The position numbers were made by a program, and so were the translations under genes. A DNA stretch of 64,000 nt, from assembly GCF_030813005.1 (NCBI RefSeq), contig NZ_JAUSTU010000013.1, positions 1-64,000 of the forward strand, read 5' to 3'. The notes under the pieces were generated by a model. It saw nothing but the letters and a program-made list of their open reading frames with translations, was not told where the DNA came from and did not search any database. Shown in pieces: positions 36,401 to 45,900 of the stretch. How positions within the stretch are numbered: position 1 is the stretch's first letter; every line of letters begins with the position of its first letter. The stretch comes from Robertmurraya andreesenii (GTDB lineage Bacteria; Bacillota; Bacilli; Bacillales; Cytobacillaceae).

Positions 36401-36576
36401 TGGATCTTCTCTAACTGTTCTAGTTGATATTGCTCTAAATAGCGGTCATAGTATTTATTTGTGTTCCTACCAATTGATTCAACTTGATAGAGACCATCAT
36501 CAATTAGTTCACAATTTTTGATTTCAACAATTTCTGGCCAAAAAGGTCCTTTTATTATTTCTCCACTCTTTAGCAA
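33403..36576 (-). CDS. SNF2-type helicase of the BREX operon (BrxHII/DrmD-like)
   Basis: A 1057-residue SNF2/HepA-type ATPase. Motif I is LLADDPGAGKTIMSG (about residue 122), motif II IVDEAHKM (about 220), motif III LLTATPHKGDKENY, and the C-lobe motifs V and VI are GGESINLQFCNQMINYDIPW and RLEQRMGRIHRIGQ (about 555-585). Long C-terminal helical and beta regions follow. It resembles BrxHII of BREX and DrmD of DISARM. The start is TTG at 36576, eight bases after AAGGAGG; the frame upstream is a hairpin. It closes the operon in the position where type 1 BREX has brxL. Its motor role in excluding phage DNA is inferred. Confidence 0.88.
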   Translation of the reverse strand: MLKSGEIIKGPFWPEIVEIKNCELIDDGLYQVESIGRNTNKYYDRYLEQYQLEQLEKIQQEDSYFNPDRLQHYLQYYILKTEEKYSQSRAKGNKKIIPLPHQIEAVYSRMLQSPQVRYLLADDPGAGKTIMSGMLIRELLARQSAERILILVPPLVLKQWQEELKEKFGEDFTIVTRSLLNNSNEINPFEAYDKVIASVYWASREEIKSLILKSQFDLVIVDEAHKMAAYTHGVKKKKIQRTKMYQLGEALLRHTEHCLLLTATPHKGDKENYRHLMSLVDHDIFSRLNSGESMYEKSNPFVIRRLKESMVNFDGTPLFPKRTTKTISFELSAEEQELYEEVTEYVREHFNRAKQNNKPNVAFAMMILQRRLSSSLDAIYLSLVRRKEKLEAVLYNQQHMQQVDTEDFEDLSADEQEELEMQLEGETETLNLEELQLEIDVLGRLVEKANWIRQQDVERKYIELEQTLFGGNGLLAKGEKILIFTESKDTLYYLEKKLLTHVPEVAKIVGNFSMDQRRMEVEKFRNELQIMLATDAGGESINLQFCNQMINYDIPWNPNRLEQRMGRIHRIGQKNEVFIFNLVASNTREGDVLVRLLEKMEQMRNDLGQELVYDFIGDVLKEQGVDLSDLMEQAVSGRENLDELIARMEKTLSEEHKRLLDLAKQERMDEQSFDLPGMRRAYQELSINSLPARVYGEFAVAQFEETRIRLHLSTDGTLGRIDRFPKNIRELAKKRRIPLKTDESIRFALKPQKETEETPLLQNDHPLYKLALELGGTEIQQVAIPVCHVEANVSEQITVELDQVSIVDGTGRELERSFMLLGKRESGEWIQIDPYCLFTKPFDVINTDGGEDPSFKREAIMQARRLLQGVQMKRDDYVNKKSVYLRKSFDEQMITLQNRLLQYEQSNIDNKNSALINLTYSQIEDLEERSRERLDDIERERSIQLQPIKRIAQLILEPTEQTGRVIPDDVFQKVKEYEYQNGRLNIQKRKAFGLVDFTSEGTKDETRFIIVTDSLPDLLRSINYDDYTGIEQYVYIYVIESNDISEEVSLDKTLRLL

Positions 36577-36599
36577 AATCAAAGCCTCCTTCCTGAAAA

Positions 36600-36628
36600 A
36601 CCTGCCAAGCTCTTTTTGCAAGGCAGGT
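36600..36628 (-). terminator. Intercistronic hairpin pglZ/helicase
   Basis: ACCTGCC/GGCAGGT plus inner CTTG pairing, followed by TTTTTC on the minus strand, directly before the helicase ribosome site. It may act as an attenuator rather than a full terminator. Confidence 0.6.
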
Positions 36629-36636
36629 ATAGATCA

Positions 36637-39144
36637 TTAATACAATGCATCATACATTCGAATCGTAAATGTTTCTTCTTTATAAAATTCATATGTCTTA
36701 TCTTGAACGGTTTCCACCTTTAAAGTACATACTTGTCCCAGAGTGTAATACGCTTCTGCTAAATTAAAGGTTAGTTGTTCTGTACGTTGATGGTTTTCAC
36801 CTGTTAAGTTAAACGTGAATTCGATTTCATTTGAAATACGTTCGTTTTCAATATAAAAAGCAGCCTTTATTTTACGAGGCAAAAAGTCGCTTGAAATGCT
36901 TTCTTCTTGATAAAACGTGACTGGTACACGGAAATTTGTAATCACTTTATCTAACATGGCAACACTTACACCTACTAATTCGGCACGATCCGTACGTCGG
37001 TAATCAATTAACGGAATAATAATTTCTTGTGGCATGGCACCACCATGAATGAATTGTAATCCACCACCACCAGTAAAGCGGTTAATGCCTTTAGCTAATA
37101 CAGTTTCAGTTTCTATTAATTCCGATTTGTTCTCGTCAAGCTTAACAGCTCCCTCCGGAATGGAAAGTCCTTGTCCTAGAGCAAACCGTCGATTGCTTTC
37201 TATAATTTTACCGTTTACTGCTTCAATTTTCACGTCAGCTTCTATTTTAGAATATTGATATAAAAAGCCATGATCGGCTGTTATATAGACTCTCTTAGCC
37301 TGTAATCTTGATAGCCGATCTATCGTTCGTTCCAAATCATTTATTGCTTTTTCCGCTGCTGCATATGTATCTCGCTCCGATTTCTTTGAATCCCCTACAG
37401 CATCAATTACATCATGATAAATATACACAAGCCGTTTTCCCTTAAATTTTGAATCAGCCTCTGTTTGGGTCCAATTGTCAAATTCATCCCATCGATAGGC
37501 AATTGCATCTTGATTTATTTTTTGTAAAATTTTCGTTCGATTTGCTGTACCATTAGTTGGTTCACCATCTGCATAAATGATTTTGTTTTCGCCTAAAGTC
37601 AGCTTGCGATGTGGCAGCAAAGAGGCCATTCCTAACTGTGTATACGTTGGCAAACTAGCTTGCATTGGTGATATACTTGCTTCTCCATTAATACGGCGGT
37701 TCAGACGCTCACAAAGTTCAAAACCAACCTCATAGCGTAGTGCATCCGAAATAATGACGAATACTCTAGTTGATTCCTTATCTAAAATTGGTTGTATTGT
37801 TCTTTTGAAAAATCCACTTTGTAAAGGGATTTTAGAATGCTGTTCATTTGCAAGGATATAATTTGTTTCTTCGGCTATTTTTCGTAAATAGACGTTTTCA
37901 TACCAGTTGGTAAGAACTTCTGCTATTGGTTCAACCATCTCTCGTTTATCAAGCTCCGTATAAGCTTGCATAAAGTGACGATAAGCTCGATCAATGGAAT
38001 GAATTCTTGCAGCATATTGTCCATACAGCTCTTCACGCGTATCATACTGAGTTAAATAGGATTTATAGTCCGTTAATCGCACGGCCTCCAATAATGTGCG
38101 ATATAGACCAGCTAGTCCTGATTTACTCCCCCAGTGAGTGCTTATTCGATTAGGAATTCTTTCTTTCCAAGCTTCTAAATCAATGGTCTTATGCTGTAGT
38201 TCGTCCGTCACTTTTTCAATAAGTAAAGCATCAATGAGTGGGAATGTAGTCACTTTTTCAAATTGCTCAATAGATATATCCTGTAAGTGAGAGCGTAAAT
38301 GAAAGCCACTTTCCATAACCTTTATATATTCTTCTAACACTTTAACTTCTTCGGTCTTCCCACGTATCCAGTCATCAATAAATAAAGCACAAATGTTTGC
38401 TCGTACCGTTGAGTATTTTTCATCCAATGCTTTAATCGTAACTGTAGCCTCTCTAGAAAAATGAGCAAATAAAAGTTGTTCCATTAAATATCGCAATGTA
38501 CGCTGTTCATTTGAAAGACGCAACCCAAAATACTGTTCTAGCAATTCCCACATGCGGTCAATCGAGAACAATTTGCTAATTTTTTTATAATTACTATTAT
38601 TATTTTCTTCCAGACCATCAAGCAATAGATGTTTTGTAATATGAGAAATATTAGATGTTGGAGCGCCTGTTAGTACAGCAAGTATCGCCAATTCAATTTC
38701 TTCCTCTTTAGGTGAAGGATTGATTACTCTCTTTAATTTTTCTCTCCGTTCTTTACTGTTAAAAAACGACGGATAACGATTCGCTACTGTACGCAGAATA
38801 ACATCTTTTACGCCAAATTGTTCAGACCATATAGCAATCTGATCCGCTTTAAATTCAGATCCGTATAAAAGAATATCTAATAAAAAATTCTCTTCATCTG
38901 CTGGGCGAGAAAAAGGAGCATACAATAAATACGACCTTGTAGGATGCTCAATCTCGATTTCTATCTTTAACTTAAAAAAATTATTTTCTGTTATTTCTCT
39001 TACTGTTACTTCTTCATGTGTTAATTCGTTTGATAAGGCCTCTACAGTTTCTTGTCCAGTGGAATCGTACCAAAAAACAACAGCACGTTCTTTTTTATCT
39101 TTTTCATCCCGAATCCTCTCGCGGACCATTTCGATTACATCCAT
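36637..39144 (-). CDS. pglZ: BREX phosphatase-like protein PglZ
   Basis: An 835-residue PglZ of the BREX type A class. The N-terminal region (RAVVFWYDSTGQE) precedes a helical middle. The alkaline-phosphatase-like domain begins with VFVIISDALRYEVGFELCER (about 462-480), continues with LVYIYHDVIDAVGD and contains YITADHGFLYQYSK (about 618-630), giving Asp/His metal ligands. FTGGGGLQFIHGGAMPQEIIIP follows as in other PglZ (in two parts FTGGGGLQFIHGG and AMPQEIIIP). PglZ is required for BREX methylation and defence. The start is ATG 39144 after GAGGTGA. It follows pglX by 165 bp with a terminator-like hairpin between. Confidence 0.93.
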   Translation of the reverse strand: MDVIEMVRERIRDEKDKKERAVVFWYDSTGQETVEALSNELTHEEVTVREITENNFFKLKIEIEIEHPTRSYLLYAPFSRPADEENFLLDILLYGSEFKADQIAIWSEQFGVKDVILRTVANRYPSFFNSKERREKLKRVINPSPKEEEIELAILAVLTGAPTSNISHITKHLLLDGLEENNNSNYKKISKLFSIDRMWELLEQYFGLRLSNEQRTLRYLMEQLLFAHFSREATVTIKALDEKYSTVRANICALFIDDWIRGKTEEVKVLEEYIKVMESGFHLRSHLQDISIEQFEKVTTFPLIDALLIEKVTDELQHKTIDLEAWKERIPNRISTHWGSKSGLAGLYRTLLEAVRLTDYKSYLTQYDTREELYGQYAARIHSIDRAYRHFMQAYTELDKREMVEPIAEVLTNWYENVYLRKIAEETNYILANEQHSKIPLQSGFFKRTIQPILDKESTRVFVIISDALRYEVGFELCERLNRRINGEASISPMQASLPTYTQLGMASLLPHRKLTLGENKIIYADGEPTNGTANRTKILQKINQDAIAYRWDEFDNWTQTEADSKFKGKRLVYIYHDVIDAVGDSKKSERDTYAAAEKAINDLERTIDRLSRLQAKRVYITADHGFLYQYSKIEADVKIEAVNGKIIESNRRFALGQGLSIPEGAVKLDENKSELIETETVLAKGINRFTGGGGLQFIHGGAMPQEIIIPLIDYRRTDRAELVGVSVAMLDKVITNFRVPVTFYQEESISSDFLPRKIKAAFYIENERISNEIEFTFNLTGENHQRTEQLTFNLAEAYYTLGQVCTLKVETVQDKTYEFYKEETFTIRMYDALY

Positions 39145-39236
39145 TTTTTCACCTCAGTTTAACTACCGTAATAACATTTCTAAGTCGATAAGTATATTTT
39201 ACCAAATCAAAAGTCATTTGCCGAAAAAAATCAAAT

Positions 39237-39273
39237 GCCCACCGTTATTCGCATCATTAAAGCGACGGTGGGC
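39237..39273 (-). terminator. Intercistronic hairpin pglX/pglZ
   Basis: GCCCACCGT/ACGGTGGGC with a 19-base loop that itself can pair partly, followed within 8 bases by a run of seven T on the minus strand. It lies between pglX and pglZ of the same operon. Confidence 0.75.
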
Positions 39274-39309
39274 GGCAGGTATTGATACACAAGTTATAAA
39301 TATTACTGT

Positions 39310-42300
39310 TTATTTAATCTTTGCTAGTACCTTATCAAATTTTTCATAATTCACTTTCACACCATCATCCAAGTCAATTTCAATCTGTGCATTTGCATAT
39401 TCAGCCAGTTTTTTATCAAACACAAGCAATTCTTCCAAACGTTTTTGAAAAGCCGTTTTACGCTTCTCAAGATCACGTTTCTCTGTAGCACTTAAATTTG
39501 GATTCACAATACGTAAATCAATTGCTGCGATTTCATTGTTATACTTTGCTTGGATTTCTTGTAGATGCTCAAAGCGAATCGTTGCCATTGTATCTGGCTG
39601 ATAACGGTGCATATAAATAAGTGTACGTAACCCTTTTTGCTTGCCTGAATCAACCAGCCAATAGATGGGACGTTTTTGATATACTTGGCAATGGTCTTTA
39701 AAGAACTCATCTAAGAAATAACGACGCAAACGTTCTTCTGCTATTTCATTACGTTTTAATTCAAGAGATTCTGCTAACCATTGCATGTTTTCCTCTATGG
39801 TTTCTTCTCCAAACGTTATAGATAAAAATTTCCGTAAGCGAGCAATTATATCATTTTCAAAGTAGTGTTCATCTGTTATTTGTATTAAGCCAAATTTATT
39901 TGGTTTAAATGTTTTATATTTTGAGTCATCCCACTCACCTCCTGCATAAGCTAAACCTTCAACATCTAAAGAATAACGACCCATTACGCATCCAATGAAG
40001 TAGGAAAGGAATGACTTTGAATCAAATTCTTGATTAGCTTTACGAATTGTGATATTGTCGCCCGATACAGTAGGTGACAGTTCATCTTGTAATTCATACA
40101 ATTCGATGAATATTCTATTTATTTCTTCTTCATTAGTTTTTAATTGTTCAAATTGTGATTCCATATTTTCCATCCATTTGTTAAAGACATTAATTAATAG
40201 TTTACTTTCATGTCTATAATTTAGAAATGGGTGGAGTTGAAAATCCCATGATGTTTCGAAAGAGTTCCAATCTTTTGTTGCAATTGATATGTTGGTCTGT
40301 GCTAATTCATTGATTTTCTTCTGTTCTACTTCGGGAATAGAATCAATTATTGGTAATAAAGCAATATTCCCAACTTGAAAATTAAGGGTGTCATTTTGAA
40401 CTTTTAAAAATTCAAAAGATAATTTTGAATTTAAAAATGCAATAAGTAATAATAAATTTTCATTAGGAAATACAGAAGAACCACCTATATCAAATATTGC
40501 TCCCTTTGGCGAATACCTTACTCCAAAATTACCAGAACTTACAAATGACCATGTTATACTTTCACGGAAATAATATTGTACGTTTTTGGGTTTTGAATTA
40601 CTCTCAAGACATTTTCCTATAGAAAGTTTATAGAGTTTGTCATTACGAATATCTTCACCATCATTGTACCAATTTACAACATACTCATTATTTCCAAACC
40701 ATTTTCTATAATCTCCACCTTTGTTATATGGAAACCATTTTTTCTGACTACTTTTTGCTTCATCTCTATTACCACAGCCTATTCCCATTTTAGTATAATC
40801 AACTTCGCTCCAATATCTTACAAAAGTTTCATTTTCGCCTGTCTGAAGTCCTGCACGTGGTTCAGCAATATCTTTTAATGGTTTAAAGTTCAGGAAAATA
40901 TCAATAATTTTATCACTTATCCAAAAAGAAAAGGGGTAATTGGGTAGTTTTTTGAAATCAAATTGATTAAATAAATATTTTAAATTTGAACTTTGTGCTA
41001 CTTTCATTAAATCTAAATTGGAAAAATGTTTATTTTTTTCATTATCCTTGCTATATAAGAATAATTCTCTTATCTCGTTTGTGTCAAAGTACTGGAATAA
41101 TCTTTTATACAGTTTAAAATATGTTCCTTTATAGTTAATACCCTTGCTCTTTCTAATTACAAAAGCAACTGAACCAAAATCAATACCAAAATTACCTCTA
41201 CCCATATACAAAAGACTCTGAATAATAGTATTATCTAAAAGGAATTTTCGTAAGTGTTTATAATATGATAATTGCACCCAAGAAGGTTGAGTAATTAAGG
41301 CAACAAATCTATTTTCTTGTGCAAATGAATAACATCTTTCCATGAAAACACTAAACATATCATATTTTGAATTATTAAATCTTTTTTTAACATACGATAG
41401 CAATTTACTACCCATGCCTCTACTTCCCATATATGGAGGGTTAGTCATAGCCACATCATACTTAGATGCTAGGATATTTGCTTGCTTCAATAAATATTTA
41501 ACTTCTGGCATTTGCTCAAATGCAAGATAATTTTCGGTGGTCAATTGTTCAAATGAGAGTTCATCAATTCTACTTATATACTTCTCATAATCAAGAAGCG
41601 GTGGTTCTAGAATTGAACCAAAATTTTTCGCCTCAATAAATCCCTCTATAAGTGAAATTAGATCTTTTTTCTCATCTTCGTTTTTCCCTAATAGGAATGC
41701 AATACCAACTTTATCTATATGATTAGATTCATGAATCGACAATATATTTAGTTCAATACTTTTACGAAAGATTCTGCGGGATTTTTCTCTTGCCTTCATT
41801 GTTAATGCAAACGATGCTAATTGAGTTGCGCGCTCATCTATATCTAGCCCGTATAAATTTTTTTCTAGTATTAATTGTGGAATCTCAGCACTTGGATAAC
41901 CTGCTTCTTCATACATTTGATACAATAAATCAAATGCATAAACAAGGATATGACCGGAACCAACACAAGGATCAAGTATCGTAATTTCCTCTAAGTTAAC
42001 ATTTTTATATCGGATTTGTTCTAATTTTTGTTTCACTTTTTCATCTTGTTCTGCGGGTTCTATGTAATAGCGCATTGTTTCTTTTAATAGTGAATCTGGA
42101 TTAGATTCTAACCATAACTGACCTAAAGAGTTCTCCACCATGTACTGGACAATCCACTTTGGTGTAAAAAGTTGTGTTGCAGCAGGTATATCATATTTCT
42201 CTATCTTCTTATTCTTTTTTAGGTTAGCAAACACTTTGTCTTTAGGCTCTGAATTGTAAAATTGATAAAGCCAACCAATTACTTCAACTTCTTTAAAGCT

Positions 42301-42894
42301 TTCCGATAATGAATCATTTGAAACTAATTTATTGATAACTGACTCACTGTCTAATAAAAAATCAGGAAGTAATAATTCTGTATAGTCATGAATTTTTTCG
42401 AACATGAAAGGCAAAATTTCGTTTAGTGCATTACATTGGGCTATAAACAACTTTCGATAAGCATCATCTGTTTCCCCTTGACGAATTAAATCTTTGATTT
42501 TTAATGTGTCGATATCTAAATCCATTGTTTCAAATTCTGAAAAAATATCCGGTTCAACCTTACCTGTACTACTTGTTAATACATTCACTCTCTCAGGAAG
42601 ATATTCATTCACTTCCATATACCGTATGGCAATGATACGGTTAAACCATGTATAGGCTACTTCTTCAATCAATTGTTCATAGCCTTTTATTTCTAACTGT
42701 TTTTTTAATGACAAAAATGCTGATTTTTTATCGATTGGATAGGTTTCACCATTAATGGCTAGTTGACCAAATTTTTCTTCTATTGTTAGGCCGTTCTTCT
42801 CATCAATCCCAAAGATTTTTGCTCGTAAAGCGACTTTTTCGAGTAAATCTCTTCGAGCAGAGACCGCAAAATTCTTTAACTCCGTTTTGTTCAT
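39310..42894 (-). CDS. pglX: BREX adenine-specific DNA methyltransferase PglX
   Basis: A 1194-residue N6-adenine methyltransferase that marks host DNA at a non-palindromic BREX site. The SAM motif ITILDPCVGSGHILVYAFDLL is near 306-325 (key DPCVGSGH). The catalytic NPPY lies in VAMTNPPYMGSRGMGS near 483. A long C-terminal target-recognition and helical region includes GGSSVFPNENLLLLIAFLNS and QVGNIALLPI, typical of PglX. ATG 42894 is nine bases after AAGGAG. It lies 55 bp after brxC, with a hairpin between. The target site cannot be read from sequence. Confidence 0.94.
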   Translation of the reverse strand: MNKTELKNFAVSARRDLLEKVALRAKIFGIDEKNGLTIEEKFGQLAINGETYPIDKKSAFLSLKKQLEIKGYEQLIEEVAYTWFNRIIAIRYMEVNEYLPERVNVLTSSTGKVEPDIFSEFETMDLDIDTLKIKDLIRQGETDDAYRKLFIAQCNALNEILPFMFEKIHDYTELLLPDFLLDSESVINKLVSNDSLSESFKEVEVIGWLYQFYNSEPKDKVFANLKKNKKIEKYDIPAATQLFTPKWIVQYMVENSLGQLWLESNPDSLLKETMRYYIEPAEQDEKVKQKLEQIRYKNVNLEEITILDPCVGSGHILVYAFDLLYQMYEEAGYPSAEIPQLILEKNLYGLDIDERATQLASFALTMKAREKSRRIFRKSIELNILSIHESNHIDKVGIAFLLGKNEDEKKDLISLIEGFIEAKNFGSILEPPLLDYEKYISRIDELSFEQLTTENYLAFEQMPEVKYLLKQANILASKYDVAMTNPPYMGSRGMGSKLLSYVKKRFNNSKYDMFSVFMERCYSFAQENRFVALITQPSWVQLSYYKHLRKFLLDNTIIQSLLYMGRGNFGIDFGSVAFVIRKSKGINYKGTYFKLYKRLFQYFDTNEIRELFLYSKDNEKNKHFSNLDLMKVAQSSNLKYLFNQFDFKKLPNYPFSFWISDKIIDIFLNFKPLKDIAEPRAGLQTGENETFVRYWSEVDYTKMGIGCGNRDEAKSSQKKWFPYNKGGDYRKWFGNNEYVVNWYNDGEDIRNDKLYKLSIGKCLESNSKPKNVQYYFRESITWSFVSSGNFGVRYSPKGAIFDIGGSSVFPNENLLLLIAFLNSKLSFEFLKVQNDTLNFQVGNIALLPIIDSIPEVEQKKINELAQTNISIATKDWNSFETSWDFQLHPFLNYRHESKLLINVFNKWMENMESQFEQLKTNEEEINRIFIELYELQDELSPTVSGDNITIRKANQEFDSKSFLSYFIGCVMGRYSLDVEGLAYAGGEWDDSKYKTFKPNKFGLIQITDEHYFENDIIARLRKFLSITFGEETIEENMQWLAESLELKRNEIAEERLRRYFLDEFFKDHCQVYQKRPIYWLVDSGKQKGLRTLIYMHRYQPDTMATIRFEHLQEIQAKYNNEIAAIDLRIVNPNLSATEKRDLEKRKTAFQKRLEELLVFDKKLAEYANAQIEIDLDDGVKVNYEKFDKVLAKIK

Positions 42895-42921
42895 CTAACA
42901 TAACTCCTTCTCTGATATAAA

Positions 42922-42945
42922 AAGCAGGTCGTTAAAGACCCGCTT
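42922..42945 (-). terminator. Intercistronic hairpin brxC/pglX
   Basis: AAGCGGGTC/GACCTGCTT (one mismatch) with a 6-base loop, then TTTATATC on the minus strand. It lies in the 55-bp gap between the brxC stop and pglX start. Confidence 0.7.
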
Positions 42946-42949
42946 CTGT

Positions 42950-45900
42950 TCAGTCAATTTCCAACGTGTGGTCTTTTAATTCTTTTAATAATGCAGAACG
43001 TAACTGATTAAGAGCTTCATCTAAATCTTGCTGAGTTTCGATCTTATTACGACCATTAAAAAATAAGCGATACAATTCATTTGAGCCAATACGTTTGCTT
43101 TTCTTCTCCCTAATTACTACAGGTGGTGTATCATCACTATCATCTGGATCAACAACTGGTGGTTTTCTCAACTCTTCTTCCAGCTCTTTTGCTCTTTTTT
43201 CAATCCTTGTCGCAATTTCATTTAATTGTTGCAAAAGCGCACGAATTGTTACAAGACTAGCTTCTGTTAAGATGCTCGACTTGATTTGATTAAAGTTATA
43301 ATATTCGGTTTCAATATAATCAACAATAGACTGCATACTTTGGTAATAATCTTTTAGCTCATTTAAATTTGTTTCCATTTGTTTTACTTGTACCTGTATA
43401 GCTTGTCTTTGCTCATTTACTTCTTTATTAACACTTTCTTCTAATTGGTAAGTTAACTGCGGAAGTCTTGGTATATCACGATAAGGTTCTTGCTTCGTTA
43501 AAATATCGGTAATCTGTTTCTTAATTAATTGAACATCCGTACTTTGAATAAGGGTTAGATCCCTTTGATACTTCTCTAATATCTCAACTGCCTCATCAAA
43601 AACAGTAATTGGCGTTTTATTGTAAAACCCTGTTAGTTTCTCTAAAACTCCAAACCAATCATCAATATCATCTTCTGCATTAATAAATTCTTTCACCATC
43701 TGCTCCGGATTACGTATTTGTAAAAGCTTTTGTAATCCCATTGAAAGTGCGTTTATTTCCCTTTCGCCCGGATAGGGATAATTACGTAACCGTGCATTTT
43801 GGCGTTTTAAACGAATATCTTCGAGGGGTGACTGGAAGCGTTCTTTCAACTCGACCTCAATGGCATTCGCAAATTCTTGATACGTATCTCCTGCTACGGA
43901 ACGACCAAAAAAATCTCTTATTAACGAGATGAACTCTCTTCGTATTTTTGAGTCCACTTCAATTTCCGGTATTACTCGTATTTTTTCTCGCTCAGATACA
44001 CGTGCTAAACGGTCATAGAAGTTAGAATGGTCAGGTGTAAACTTATCATCACCGAGATGAAGATTCACCTTTCCAGCATTCATATGGGCCAATATTAGGC
44101 CGATAATATCATACTCACTCCAGCCATACGGGACAGCATGGTACTTTTCAATAATTACTTTTATTGATGGTTTTTCATGCTTTCGGGCAACATCTTCAAA
44201 GTAGTCTTTCAGTTCATCATAGGCTTTCCGATTGCTTGTCATTTGCAATAAGTCATTGTCAATGCCTTGTTCTGCAAGTCTCTTCCAGTCTTCTTTATAG
44301 GACTTAAACGCAATTGGAACATCTATATAATCTAAGTATTTATACGTATTACTAATTAGCATATCAAAGGCACTGTTTACTTGATTTTCAAAGGATCCTT
44401 TAAAAGAACGTTCTTGTCCTTGAATATAGAAATGAGCTTTTTCACAAGCCTTTTTCAGTAATTCTTCCGCTTTTTGTTCAAATTCATCAATGGCAGCAAG
44501 TTTTGCATCATAAATACGATGTTGGGCTTGGGTTGTACTGTTATTCCGCTTTAAATTGACATAGCGTTGAACTTGCTCAGAATATTTAATTGCTGCCTCT
44601 GCTTCAGCAACTAGTTCTTCGTCAAGACAAATCACCATTTGCCCAGAGTTTGCTTTTAGGGCAGCTTCCATATCAGACATATAGACAGAAAAGATTTGCA
44701 TCGTTAATGGATGAGTCATATTACCCTTTGAATAATTATCAAATCGTTTATTAAAATCAAACGGTGGCGTATCTTTTCTGTAATCATATTTTGTTTTTGG
44801 ATACATTTTAGTGAAAAATAAATCCCCAAGTTGCTCTTTAATTTTTGTAGGATTTACTTCAACACTTCTAATTTCCTTATTAATTTCTTGTTCCTCATCA
44901 GATAAGAACGAATAAGTACCATCAGCATGTTTTTCAATAAACATTGCCTGTTCTAAACGATTTAACGATTCTTTAATAGGAAGATCATTTTGATCGTCAT
45001 TTATTGTTTCTAAAAGAAGTGTAGCAATGTTATTTGGTGTTGCTTTTATTTCATCAATTCCTTTTATTAAGTAAAGGACTTTCAATACTGAGATGTCTTC
45101 AGGTAAGATATTTTCATTATTACGCGCACGGTCTTCAGCTCTACTGATTGTTCTCGTAATAGATGTTTCCAAGAAATTGCGAATCGAAGGAAAGAATTCT
45201 GCCAATGTGACAAGATTTCCTATTTGTTCTTCAGCATTCAATTTTGCTGCTTCTTGGAACGCTTTCAGTAAGGAGCGTTCACCATGAGCTAAACTCGTCC
45301 CACCTTCGCCATGAATTCTAATTTTGTTAAATACCTTTTGTAGTAAATCAACTTGATAAGGAACAAATGGGTAGAGAGCCGAAAATTCTTCTGCTGATCG
45401 ATAACCTGAACGAAACTGTGTCGTATTAGGATCAAAAGATAAACGATTTCGAACTAGTTGTTCAATTGGTTCATAAGTCATTTTCAACGTTTTATCTGCT
45501 GTATCTGTTTTTTCTAGTATACGACGCTTAATAACTTCATCTGTATTCGCACTCGATAAGTTAATACGGGTAGCAAAACGGCCTTGAATCTTCGAAAAAT
45601 CATTTGTACTATGAATATTTGCAACGGCTTTAATCTTTTCTTGTGAGGTAACTATTACCCATGCTTGACCCATTGTGGCGCCACCAATATCTTCAACAAC
45701 TGTTTGTAAATTGAGCATCAAATTAACGTCAGTTCCAATGTATTGCCCAACCTCATCAACTAGGAATACCAGACGATATTCTTTCCCACGATTACGACAG
45801 TATTCTGCAATTAACTGTGAAAGTTTCTCAGATGTCATACTGAAGGTATTTTTACTAATTTCAAAAAAGCTATTTGCCGTTTCTTCGTCATATCCTGTTT

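Noticed and set aside
33403..36576. DISARM system, because the helicase resembles DrmD
   Set aside because: No drmA, drmB, drmC or DrmMI methylase is nearby; the neighbours are a complete brxABC-pglXZ set, so the helicase belongs to BREX.
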